64,000 nt of DNA from Halichondria panicea (taxonomy: Eukaryota > Porifera > Demospongiae > Suberitida > Halichondriidae): positions 4,503,963 through 4,567,962 of the forward strand of contig NC_087382.1 in NCBI RefSeq assembly GCF_963675165.1. The letters run 5' to 3'. Below are positions 1-10,500 of this stretch, in pieces. Made by a program: the position numbers and the translations under genes. The notes beneath the pieces were generated by a model. It saw only the letters and a list, made by a program, of their open reading frames with translations. It did no database searches and had not been told where the DNA came from. Within the stretch, counting starts at the first letter, position 1. Every line of letters starts with the position of its first letter.

Positions 1-927
1 TGGTTGTATGATGCTAATGTTCCCTACTTCAAACCAAGCCACGCTCCACGGTTCATTACAGTGTCAGTAATCATTATTCTGGGACTGGTGTATACAGTGC
101 TTCTTCTGTTTGGCCAGTGGTTGACAAAACTCGGTGGATGGATCCCTTTCCGCTGGGTCAACAACCCAAAGTACAATGAATTCATTGTTAAATACCATAC
201 ACAGCTTAAACCGAAACATCGATACTGGGTAGGATTGTTGCTGCTTGTTCGAATCTCTTACTACACTGTGTCAGCCTTTGTCTCACAATCTGCCGCCCTA
301 CTGTCTCTTATCCTCATTGTGCTTATTCTATTAAGTCTCAAGCATATTTCCAGTCATGTATATGAAGTTAATGCAATTGACAACTTAGAGAGTGCTTTTC
401 TAATTAATCTTGGAGTCCTAGCAGCTTGCTTATACTTCTTGCAAGACAGCGAAGGAATCCCGCATATAGCTGCCAGTATATCTATAACAGTTTCTGCGTT
501 TCTTTTTATTATGATTTTTGGATATCATGCCCACACCTTCATTCTCAAGAATACACGTCTCTGGATAAGAATAATTGCTCTACTCGGGCCAGTTTGGGTG
601 CGTATGAGAGGGTTAGTGCAGTGTCCTAATCTACAACGAAACGCAGATATAGACTTACAAGAAGAAGAAATTGAGCATGAGGAAAATCAATTTTTGTTGC
701 AAGAGCTTCCATATGCACAAAGAGAGTCTGACGATGAAGAACAACATCCGTACGAGGCTCCAATAATCCAGCCTGCTGTTAGAGACAGCCAACCTCGGAA
801 CCAAGACCTCGAAGAACTTTTCCAACCGATAACTGAGCGAGACTACAGACGTTTTCAAGAGCCTTTTAGGCCCCCCCCACAACCCACAACATATTCAGTT
901 GTTGAGATCGACCGAAATCCTGAATGA
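1..927 (+). CDS. PMP-type receptor, C-terminal part (5' end outside window)
   Basis: The frame is open from base 1 to a TGA at 925-927, giving 308 residues that begin inside the gene. The protein is about 96% identical by eye to the C-terminal part of the gene at 2404-6837, so this is the membrane domain and tail of a third copy. It shows about five hydrophobic segments (for example around residues 20-42, 75-95, 98-120, 132-146 and 158-180). An acidic tail follows, with SDDEEQHPYEAP, a DYRRFQEP element and a TTYSVVEI end. The beta-helix ectodomain expected upstream is not in the window. The copy ends EIDRNPE, three to four residues beyond its neighbour, because CGA here corresponds to the TGA stop there. 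The function is unknown; a cell-surface adhesion or recognition receptor is an inference. Confidence 0.85.
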   Translation, partial: WLYDANVPYFKPSHAPRFITVSVIIILGLVYTVLLLFGQWLTKLGGWIPFRWVNNPKYNEFIVKYHTQLKPKHRYWVGLLLLVRISYYTVSAFVSQSAALLSLILIVLILLSLKHISSHVYEVNAIDNLESAFLINLGVLAACLYFLQDSEGIPHIAASISITVSAFLFIMIFGYHAHTFILKNTRLWIRIIALLGPVWVRMRGLVQCPNLQRNADIDLQEEEIEHEENQFLLQELPYAQRESDDEEQHPYEAPIIQPAVRDSQPRNQDLEELFQPITERDYRRFQEPFRPPPQPTTYSVVEIDRNPE

Positions 928-2403
928 CAGTAACAAGTAGTGTGTATCAATCACCCATCGAATTATATGTTATTATTATTATTATGTTCCTCCTTTAATT
1001 CATCCTGTGAAACACACATTCAGCTAGCTATATAGCTCAATGACATAATTTACGTTAGAAATCTGTTCTCATCCTTCAAATCACATTCATCATTAACTAG
1101 ATAGATAGATTCGTTAGATACTCTTAGCCACCTACACACACATTCAATATATTGGCACTATAATTATTTTGTTATACTATAGTGTACAATTATAATTCTG
1201 CAAATTGGTTATCAATACAAGGGGGGGGTGGTACACGACAAATGTTATACTGAGGGAATTTTAAGGAAAGTTAGCACTCAATACTATATAGCTGCAACCT
1301 ATAATCTGTTATTCATGCATGCATGTTAATAATAATGCGCAACCAAATCTAACCACACTTGTTGCCCTTTGACCTCCAAGATCAAAGAAAATGTAGCATT
1401 ATTTTTATATTCTATTGCAGTGCCACTATTATTATGATAAGAGGAAATGCATGGCAAATACAATTTAAAGTAGACAGAATAAATCAGAACAAGCCAATCA
1501 CCTTCAAGATTTGCTGCAAGCATAGACACTGGTTAGGACAAATACAGCGGCCACATTTTGTAAAATCGCTTGTCTTATACTGCAATGGAATCGGTAGGTG
1601 TAACATCTGTAGAATTTTTCAAACTCTCTGTTAGTCTGTACCATGTCGTTGTTATGCCGAAATGCCAGATGTTTATTAAATGATTGCATGCATGTGAGTC
1701 ATATATACAATGGATGATCGATATACACTAATTTGTTACTGTCATTCAGGGTTTCGGTCGATCTCGAATATTTTGTGGGTTGTTGTGGCCTAACAGGCTC
1801 TTGAAAACATCTGTAGTCTTTATTGACTTGTGGCAGCAGCTATAAGCTTACCCTATCTTTCTTGTTGGTGAATCAACACTTCACCAACATGAGATCTAAC
1901 CTGACATGAGTCCCAAATAAACTTTGAACAGACCACTGCAATAGCTATCTACTGTCAATGGACTGGGGGACCAAATAGTACAGGCGGTAGCTGTCCCTGA
2001 AACCAAATATTATGGCTTTCCTGGTATGGGATAAAGATATTTCATGATCAAGGCATCAAATATAACAGGCCCTTGACCACACCAACTGCCGAACCTTGTG
2101 GCACTCATTGCCAATTAATTGAAGAATTCACACATGTTAACTGATGCCACATGTACAATTATATTTCTGGTTGGGGGGAATCTCAGGGAACTACTTGTGT
2201 ATGAAACACCTGCCTATAGTTAGCACGAAATAACAATGTGAGTACATGTGATTACAAAGAAGTTAATTATGTAATCCAACAAAATATACTAGTTAGTTAG
2301 TTAGTTGCTGTTCAGAGTTTGTTTTACAGGTTGAAACTAAATAATTGCAGGCATGCAAGTGAATCGTATGTATATACACTATTTGTTACTGTCACTCAGG
2401 GTT
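928..2403. other. Spacer between convergent PMP-type genes
   Basis: This 1.5 kb spacer separates the ends of two near-identical inverted arms. It holds a broken 3' gene remnant (1742-1819) with its flank, a short G-run near 1221 and AT-rich filler. I see no other convincing gene. Confidence 0.6.
1742..1819 (-). pseudogene. Remnant of the 3' end of a PMP-type gene
   Basis: Read on the - strand, this stretch matches the last codons of the neighbouring receptor genes (DYRxFQEPVRPQQPT, then EIDRNPE in another frame). About eight bases are lost inside the TTYSVVEID segment, so the frame breaks before the old stop at 1742-1744. Homology continues about 50 bp into the 3' flank (compare 1690-1741 with 2350-2394). 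It is the debris of a fourth copy of this gene family. Confidence 0.75.
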
Positions 2404-5400
2404 TCAGTCGATCTCAACAACTGAATATGTCGTGGGTTGTTGTGGCCTAACAGGCTCTTGAAAACGTCTGTAGTCTCGCGCAGTTATCGGTTGGAAAAGT
2501 TGTTCGAGGTCTTGGTTCCGAGGTTGGCTGTCTCTAACAGCAGGCTGGATTATTGGAGCCTCGTACGGATGTTGTTCTTCATCGTCAGACTCTCCTTGTG
2601 CATATGGAAGCTCTTGCAACAAAAGTTGATTTTCCTCGTGCTCAATTTCTTCTTCTTGTAGATCTATATCTGCATTTCGCCGTAGATTAGGACACTGCAC
2701 TAACCCTCTCATACGCACCCAAACTGGCCTGAGTAGAGCAATTATACTTATCCAGAGACGTGTGTTCTTGAGAATGAAGGTGTGGGCATGATATCCAAAA
2801 ATCACAATGAAAAGAAACGCAGAAACTGTTATAGATATACTGGCAGCTATATGCGGGATTCCTTCGCTGTCTTGCAAGAAGTATAAGCAAGCTGCTAGAA
2901 CTCCAAGATTAACCAGAAAAGCACTCTCTAAGTTGTCAATTGCATTAACTTCATATACATGACTGGAAATGTGCTTGAGACTTAATAGAATAAGCACAAT
3001 GAGGATAAGAGACAGTAGGGCGGCAGATTGTGAGACAAAGGCTGACACAGTGTAGTAAGAGATTCGAACAAGCAGTAACAATCCTACCCAGTATCGATGT
3101 TTGGGTTTAAGCTGTGTATGGTATTTAACAATGAACTCATTGTATTTCGGATTGTTGACCCAGCGGAAAGGGATCCATCTACCAAGTTTGGTCAACCACT
3201 GGCCAAACAGAAGAAGCACTGTATACACCAGTCCCAGAATAATGATTACTGACACTGTAATGAACCGTGGAGCGTGGCTTGGTTTGAAATAGGGAACATT
3301 AGCATCATACAACCAGACTGTTTCACTGGAGCCATCCGGATAGTTTAAGTATGCATGCTGTAAGCTTGCAATGATCGTGCGTATGAACTTGGAATACGAT
3401 AGCAGGATAAGTGTGCACAATGTGCCAACAGGATCTCTCTTCTTGCCTATGAATGTTGAAAATCTCACTGAATACTCACAAAGCATGATGATCAGTACGG
3501 TCAATATGAGAATGTAGGAAGGGAACACTAGTTGAAGAAGAACTTTAGCATACGAGTCCATTCCATTGAAAAAGCAAGTCTCGATTCCAAGATCAAGGTT
3601 AAGCCATGAAATGAATATTCGAAGCAAACCAGGAGTTCCAGAGGGTACAAACAGAGAGCGATTCGCAAAAATCATGTTTGCATAAAAGATAAGTCCATTG
3701 ATTGTACCCGTAGTTACAGTCAAGTTGAATAGAACTACAAATGCAACCAAGGCGATTCCTGCCATTGCAAATGGTATGAGCAGAGAAATATAACTGTTGG
3801 TACACTCTCTGCATTGTGAGCTGCCTAGCACAGCACTTAGGTTCTTTTTGCAGGCACCACACAGTGTTCCAGTGCGATTGAATACACATTGAGAATCTGC
3901 ACCATGAGCTGTATTTAAGTTCACACTGACTAGCTCATCCACACAATAGTCAAAAGGGCAGTTCGGATATAGTAGATAGCCAGATTTAGTACTTGTGTTT
4001 ACATAGTCTATCCACACATTGGGTCTTCTGAGCACAGTTTCATTTTCCGGGAAACAGCTTGTTATATACGATTGTAATACCTCATCACACTCACATTTAA
4101 AGCAGTGTGTTCTGGTCTCCCTTTGCTGAAATCCAATTGGACATATACACGGTTGAAAAATCACGTTTAATGTTCGTTTAGATACCCCAATATTGTTGCA
4201 GGGACCATCTGCAAAAAGTTCAATGTCGGCTGTTCGATCACTTTTGTCTGGAATGAGAGAGTATTCAAGAAGTGAACATTCTGCGGGAATACGTTGAAGT
4301 GCTTTATTACTGTTGAGTAGTCGGCTACCTGTGACAACGGAGCTGATCACTGTCGCATTCACTGGATTGCCCACCTGATCAACCGCAATTACACTAATTG
4401 AAAACAGCTGTCCCTTCTTTACGTACACAGGTGCATGTTGGAAGTCGCTACAATTAGGCTGGTATCCGAAGCAATAACATACTTGAAGGGGTTCTGAAGA
4501 AATAAAATTGTTGACAATTGCACCGCTCACTGCTTGCAAAACCTTTTCAGGGTTGTAGTTGGTTGTCAGATTACTATAATCAATCAGACCAGCGAACTGT
4601 GCAGTAGCTAGAATATAGTCGGCTCCACTCAGGAATGTTTGGTTAGGAAAATCAAGAAGTAGTTTGTTTGCTGGGTTTAAAGAGCACCTGTCCAGTAGTC
4701 CTCCAAAAATGGCATTACTGCTTAGACTTGCAGTATTATTGATAAAGTAGACATTAAAATAGTTGTTGGCAACCCTTGTTACGTTAGATCTGTTTAGTAA
4801 CGTTTGAAGAAAGCACTCTTTTCTTGCATTATATCGTGTCTCACAATCTTGAATTACATCCATCACGTAAATAGCTCCTCCTTGTACAGCAGAATTTTCC
4901 GTAAACAAGATTTTTGATGTCTCATTTTCCTCTTGTTTCACTATATTCAACTTGGTGTCAATACTATACAGTGCACCTCCGTACGTAGCATTATTCTTAG
5001 AAAAGCACATCTTTATATTAATATATTCGCACTGTGTTGTAGTTATGTCGCCTTTGATGGCAATGGCACCGCCGTACTCATCAGCAAAGTTTTCTAAAAA
5101 TCGAGAATCGAAAGTCTTAACCTGTCCTCTGCGAATATTCACTGCTCCCCCCCAATATTTCGCAACATTGTGACGAAACAAGCAGCTACGAATTTTTGTG
5201 AATGTGCTGGATAACATGAATATAGCACCACCGTAGTCAGCTGTATTATTAACGAAGGAAGAGTGTCTAATGATACATTCCGAGTCTGTTCCAGTTGAAG
5301 TGAAATAAATTGCTCCGCCATAAGCAGCGTTATTGTTAAAGAAGTAGCAGTCTGAAATTAGTATTCTTACTGGTTTTATATCCACTGTAGCTCCTATTAA

Positions 5401-6837
5401 GGCTATAGTCCCTCCTCCAAAAGCTGCTTGGTTATCAGAAAAGTTGCTTCTTAAAACTGTTAGATTAACATTACCCACAACACTAATAGCACTGCCTATC
5501 TGTTGTGTTGATTTGAGTTTATTTCGTTTGAAAGAACTGTCTGCAAAAAATGCTGTTGAAACACTTGCCACAATAATAGCACCACTTGTAAAATTTCCCG
5601 CATACGTAGTCTCTGACATAGACAAAGATCCATACTGAAAGAGCATGTCGTAATAATTACCAGCAGCACCGTTTTTAATAAAATGATTGCGAAGGAACGA
5701 AGAGTTACAGCTGGTCATGTATATATTAGTATTACTAGCGCTGTTATTAATGAATGCATTGTCGATGCCTATGAATGAGCAACTAGAACCAACTAACACT
5801 CCACCCACTTGATTATTTACGAACGTGTTATTGACAAAGAAACTGGAACTTTTGATTATGATGTAGACAGAGCCTACGTTGTCGGAATAAGCACTATTGT
5901 TGCTCCTAACAACCGAGCCGTCTTGTATATAAATACATCCGGTGCTTACAGCTGTGTTGTTTAAAAAAGAGCTGCTCAAAATACTAATAGTAGTGTTGCG
6001 TGCATTAATTACTGATGCCAAAATTGCCAAATTACTCTCAAATTCACTTTCAATAATCACTATCAAAGAATTTAGAGTATCTACTGCACCTCCCGAATCT
6101 GTTGCGTTATTCTGGAAGAAGCTACTCTGATGCAGGGTGAGGTCAGTCTGATCAGCAAAAATTGCTCCTCCAGAAGTGGCTGTGTTGTTTTTAAAAAGAG
6201 TATGTTGTATTAGGACGAAATTGTTGTTCTGAAAAAACGCAGCACCACTACATTGATGAATTGACAAATACGCATAGTTATTAACAAAAGAACTATTCCG
6301 AATGCTCACACTTTGTGATTGAAATACGTAGAGTGCGCCACCTCCAGTGTTCCCAGTAATATGGTTGCCAACGAAATGACAGTTAACTATCGAAATGTTT
6401 GTCACATTTATGAAAGATATTGCACCACCAAAGCCGACCTCTCCCTGGTGTGTGCAACCTGAGAACGTAAGTCCAGCTATTTCAACAGTCTGGATATTTT
6501 GAAAGCTCATTCCAGTTGGTCCTCCCTGGCAGAGGATTGTTGGATTACACTGTGGGCTGGAGCATGAAGAGGAAATTTGAACATGGCCACTGGAGACGTC
6601 ATGCATAGAAATGTGTCGTTGTAAGAGGTGTTGACCAGAAAGAAAATACAGCTGTATACTGTTATTGAAGATACTAGATGGTAAATCATTGATGGTGGAG
6701 CAGTGTTCTTGAGGACATGCGTCAGTGAAGTTACCAGGGACTACGACTGTTGCCATGGATGTACAATCCAGGTGGTTCGGACATGATAACAATGTTACTA
6801 CCAGTAGCACAACGGACAGCCTATCTCTATAATCCAT
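2404..6837 (-). CDS. PMP-type beta-helix receptor with multi-pass membrane domain, 1477 aa
   Basis: This is a single uninterrupted ORF with ATG at 6837-6835 and TGA at 2404-2406. Residues 1-26 form a signal peptide (hydrophobic core LSVVLLVVTLLSC). Residues ~60-700 carry many GGAI(F/Y)- and FxxN-type repeats, the pattern of the chlamydial polymorphic membrane protein repeat (Chlam_PMP), which folds as a right-handed parallel beta-helix; N-glycosylation sequons are abundant. Residues ~890-985 are Cys-rich (for example GTLCGACKKNLSAVLGSSQC). From ~1010 to ~1390 there are seven to nine hydrophobic segments, starting with YISLLIPFAMAGIALVAFVV. The tail is acidic and contains HPYEAP, DYRRFQEP and TTYSVV. 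The role is unknown; a surface receptor with an adhesive ectodomain is inferred. It is not a bacterial autotransporter, because the C-terminus is helical membrane sequence rather than a beta-barrel. Confidence 0.9.
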   Translation of the reverse strand: MDYRDRLSVVLLVVTLLSCPNHLDCTSMATVVVPGNFTDACPQEHCSTINDLPSSIFNNSIQLYFLSGQHLLQRHISMHDVSSGHVQISSSCSSPQCNPTILCQGGPTGMSFQNIQTVEIAGLTFSGCTHQGEVGFGGAISFINVTNISIVNCHFVGNHITGNTGGGALYVFQSQSVSIRNSSFVNNYAYLSIHQCSGAAFFQNNNFVLIQHTLFKNNTATSGGAIFADQTDLTLHQSSFFQNNATDSGGAVDTLNSLIVIIESEFESNLAILASVINARNTTISILSSSFLNNTAVSTGCIYIQDGSVVRSNNSAYSDNVGSVYIIIKSSSFFVNNTFVNNQVGGVLVGSSCSFIGIDNAFINNSASNTNIYMTSCNSSFLRNHFIKNGAAGNYYDMLFQYGSLSMSETTYAGNFTSGAIIVASVSTAFFADSSFKRNKLKSTQQIGSAISVVGNVNLTVLRSNFSDNQAAFGGGTIALIGATVDIKPVRILISDCYFFNNNAAYGGAIYFTSTGTDSECIIRHSSFVNNTADYGGAIFMLSSTFTKIRSCLFRHNVAKYWGGAVNIRRGQVKTFDSRFLENFADEYGGAIAIKGDITTTQCEYINIKMCFSKNNATYGGALYSIDTKLNIVKQEENETSKILFTENSAVQGGAIYVMDVIQDCETRYNARKECFLQTLLNRSNVTRVANNYFNVYFINNTASLSSNAIFGGLLDRCSLNPANKLLLDFPNQTFLSGADYILATAQFAGLIDYSNLTTNYNPEKVLQAVSGAIVNNFISSEPLQVCYCFGYQPNCSDFQHAPVYVKKGQLFSISVIAVDQVGNPVNATVISSVVTGSRLLNSNKALQRIPAECSLLEYSLIPDKSDRTADIELFADGPCNNIGVSKRTLNVIFQPCICPIGFQQRETRTHCFKCECDEVLQSYITSCFPENETVLRRPNVWIDYVNTSTKSGYLLYPNCPFDYCVDELVSVNLNTAHGADSQCVFNRTGTLCGACKKNLSAVLGSSQCRECTNSYISLLIPFAMAGIALVAFVVLFNLTVTTGTINGLIFYANMIFANRSLFVPSGTPGLLRIFISWLNLDLGIETCFFNGMDSYAKVLLQLVFPSYILILTVLIIMLCEYSVRFSTFIGKKRDPVGTLCTLILLSYSKFIRTIIASLQHAYLNYPDGSSETVWLYDANVPYFKPSHAPRFITVSVIIILGLVYTVLLLFGQWLTKLGRWIPFRWVNNPKYNEFIVKYHTQLKPKHRYWVGLLLLVRISYYTVSAFVSQSAALLSLILIVLILLSLKHISSHVYEVNAIDNLESAFLVNLGVLAACLYFLQDSEGIPHIAASISITVSAFLFIVIFGYHAHTFILKNTRLWISIIALLRPVWVRMRGLVQCPNLRRNADIDLQEEEIEHEENQLLLQELPYAQGESDDEEQHPYEAPIIQPAVRDSQPRNQDLEQLFQPITARDYRRFQEPVRPQQPTTYSVVEID

Positions 6838-7589
6838 TGACTACAAAATGATGAAGTACAGTATATAATAGCTCCAAAACTTACTTCAATCGGTAATGTT
6901 TGAATAGAGCTCATAAAAATGTTTCTTTAGTCCAAATATCGAATGAGTTTTGGAAGTATAAATATCTGTCAGTGATCTTATGTTAGATTGTGATGTATTG
7001 CCTATCCGTTTCTCAGTTCATAGCTTATCTTTCAGTACTTAGTAACTCATTTCTAGCTGTTTGCTAACCACAGTGTTCCAGTTGTGCAGTGACTAAAAAC
7101 ACTGTAATTGGTAACACAAGCCAAAAATAAAAACAATAATTATAGCTTTAAAGTGTTGTTAAGTTATAAGCTGTGTTGATAATAACCGATTGTTGGATAT
7201 AATTGATTCTTAGACAAATTAAGTGTTGCTGTTGTCTATAGTTACCGAAATTACATAGAAAGTACAATTATTATCAAGTCTAAACAGTGCCATGTTTGTG
7301 AAAGTAAGTAATTTGATAGCTGTATCTAGAAGATGTGTTTGTATAATACATCTAGATTTTTAATCATATCGGGTGTTGAAAGAGAAGTTTATAGAGTGTG
7401 AGTAAACAAAAGCAGTGTATAGCTAATATAAAAATGTAGAGTTTGTTTTTAATCGAATAAGTGTTGCTGTTCTATAGTTGACGAAAGCAGAAAGCAAATT
7501 TATCAAGTTTATAGTTAAAATAAAATGTGTTTGTGAAGGTACATTTATCTAGGGACTGAGGTGTAAAAACAAACACGCAAGTTTGGGTA
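6838..7589. repeat. Intergenic spacer with a degenerate direct repeat
   Basis: The spacer between the two - strand receptor genes holds an imperfect tandem duplication with a period of about 240 bp. The clearest matching block is the GTGTTGCTGTT...CTATAGTT segment near 7222, repeated near 7460, followed in both copies by similar AT-rich sequence. This region must include the promoter of the 2404-6837 gene and the 3' end of the 7590-13175 gene. No small ORF stands out. Confidence 0.5.
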
Positions 7590-10500
7590 TCAGTTGTTGT
7601 TCTTGTGAATTTCGACCAATGCATATGTTGTGGGTTGAGGATATCGTCGATTCGGTTGGTTGAGTCTCCTGTAGTCATCGTCGGTGATAGGCTCCAGTAG
7701 TTCCTCAAGGTCTGCATGACGTGGTTGACTGTATCGAACAGCTGGCTGGATTACAGGAGGATCATAGACATTTGTAGCAACATCAGGTACTTCTCTTTCA
7801 ACGAGCGGTTCGTGAAGTTCTTCATCTTGTTCATCTTGTAGCGGCTGCAGATGATCTTGAAACTGGACCACTACATTCTGCTGTCTTTCACGTAAATGCA
7901 CAAGATTTTTAATAGAGCGAGTCATTTTTACCAACCATGTTATTTCTTTCAATATAAAGGTATAGATGTGATACCCTAATATGACTATAAACGTAATAGC
8001 AGCCACAGCTACAGATAGATCTGCTACAACTGCTGCCATTCTTGCGTTATCACGCACATAATACTGAACTACCGAAATCACTCCAAGGTTAACGAGAAAT
8101 GAGGATTCAAGTATCTCGAGCTTTTTTGATTCATAAATATGAATCGTGAGTAGCTTTAGCAGTATCAGAAAAAGCACAATGCAGAAAGAAAATAGTAACG
8201 ATGTTTGGTCTGAAAAACAAGTGGCAACAATGTGTAGCAAGGCACGAACAAGTAGCAGCAATCCGACCCAGTAACTGTGATGAGGTGCAAATGGTTCAAA
8301 ATGTTTGTTGACAAATTGTTTGATCCACTGTAGTGCCTGCTTTTCTTCAAACTTAGGAAGCCATTGACCGAACAAGATGAGAGAAGTGTATAGTAACACA
8401 ACTATGATAATTACAAACGCTGCTATTAATCGTTGAAAATGACTAGGTTTGAAATAAGGGATGTTCGCATCATGTAACCACACGATATCCCAGGTGTCAT
8501 CTGGATAGGTGATGTATGTATACTGTAAGTTGGTAATGATTGTGCGTATGAACTTGGAATAAGAGAGCAGGATAAGCGTGCACAGTGTGCCAGCCAGATC
8601 CCTTTTCCTGCCAAGGAAATTGGAGAATTGCACCGAATACTTTACAAGTACAATGATAGCTGCAGTTAATAGAATGACGTATAAAGGAAACACTAACTGG
8701 AGAAGAGCTTTAGCATACGAGTCCATTCCATCATAAAAGCAAGTCTCGATTCCGAGGTCAAGATTAAGCCATGAAATGAAAATTGTTAGGAATTTTGACG
8801 TTCTTGGTGGCAATAAGAGAGATTGATTTGCAAAAACGATGTTTGCATAAAAAACAAGTCCATTGATTGTACCAATAGCTATGGTCATATTAAGCATCAC
8901 TATAAATGCAACCAAGGCGATTCCTGCCACGGCAAATGGTATTAGGAGAGAAATAAAACTGTTGGTACACTCTCTACATTGTGAGCTGCCAAATACAGCA
9001 CTTAGGTTCTCTTTGCAGGCACCACACAGTGTTCCAGTGCGATTGAATGCACATTGAGAATCTGCACCATGAACTGTATTTAAGTTCACACTGACTAGCT
9101 CATCCACACAATAGTCAAATGGGCAACTGTCATGCAATAAATAGCCAGATACATTGCTTCTGTTTACAAAGTCTATCCATACGTAAGGCTTTCGAAAAAC
9201 AGTTTCTTTCACCAGTGAGCAGCCTGTTATATACGACTCTAACAGTGGGTCACACACGCAGGAGCACAGCGTTCTAGTTTCCTCAGGATAAAATCCAATT
9301 GGACATGTACACGGTTGAAAAATCACGGTTAATACTCGTTTAGATATCCCGATATCATTACAGGGACCATCAGCAAAAAGCTTGATTTCTGCAAAATTAA
9401 ATTCATCTTGTGGGTAAATGGCATACCCTATAGACGAGCATTTGGAAGAGATTGCTTGTCTTGTTTGATCAACATTAGCTAGTTTGGCATTGTTGATAAC
9501 TGAGCTGATAACCGTGGCATTCACTGGATTCCCTAACTGGTCAACTGCTACAATGCTGACTTCAAAGAATTGACCTTTCTTTGTGTATATAGGTGCATGC
9601 TTGAAATAGCTACAGTTGTGTTGCTGCTGACGACAGAAGCAAATTTGAAGTGGTTCGGAAGAAATAAGATATTTGATGTTTGTTTTGCCAGCTAATGGGT
9701 TGTATGGAAATGTCAGGTTACTATAGTTAAACTGATCAATAAAAGTTGCAATGGTCTGCACGTAGTCAGCTCCGTTGTGTGAGGAAGAATAGTCTGGAAA
9801 GTCAAAAAGGAGCTCATTTGAAGGATTCAAAGAGCATCTGTCCAGTAGCCCGCCAAATATAGCATCACCACTCACACTCGCAGTGTTGTTGACAAAAAAT
9901 ACGTTCAAGTAGTTTGTGTCCCTCAATGGTGCTGATGTTGAATTGAGCAGAAGAGTTTGAAGGAAACATTCTTCTGAAGAATATTGTGAAACGCATTGCT
10001 CTCCAATATCAGAATCGTTAATAAACACTCCGCCCCCTTTCTGTGCTGAGTTTTCTCTGAGTACAAGTTTCAGGTCATCTCGGCTGATGGATTTTTGCTT
10101 TTTCTTGACTAAGTAAAGTTTAGAGTTACTGCTCAAGTAGAATGCACCACCATAAGTGGCAATGTTCTTTGTTAGCTCAAAGTATCCCGAAACCAAGTTG
10201 ATGCTTGAGTTAATAGCGTGTATACCACCTCCTGTTAGAGTTGCCGTGTTTAGAGCAAATATTCCCGATCTTTGCTCGCTGAATGATAATTCCACAACAC
10301 CATTGTACGTCAAGATCCCACCACCTGAAATGTGAGCTGCATTTTGTGTAAACTGTACACTGCAAGAAATGTTGAGATTGCTCCACAATAATGTCAGCGC
10401 CCCTCCATACCCAGCTGAGTTTGAGCTCACAGTAATAGCTTCTTTGCCCTCAAAGAATACGTTAGTTTTAATGGCGACTATAGCTCCTCCAGCTAGTTCA

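Noticed and set aside
2437..2661. + strand ORF inside the tail of the receptor gene (and its inverse at 655-882)
   Set aside because: Antisense shadow of the conserved acidic tail. It is present in both copies only because the parent genes are near-identical.
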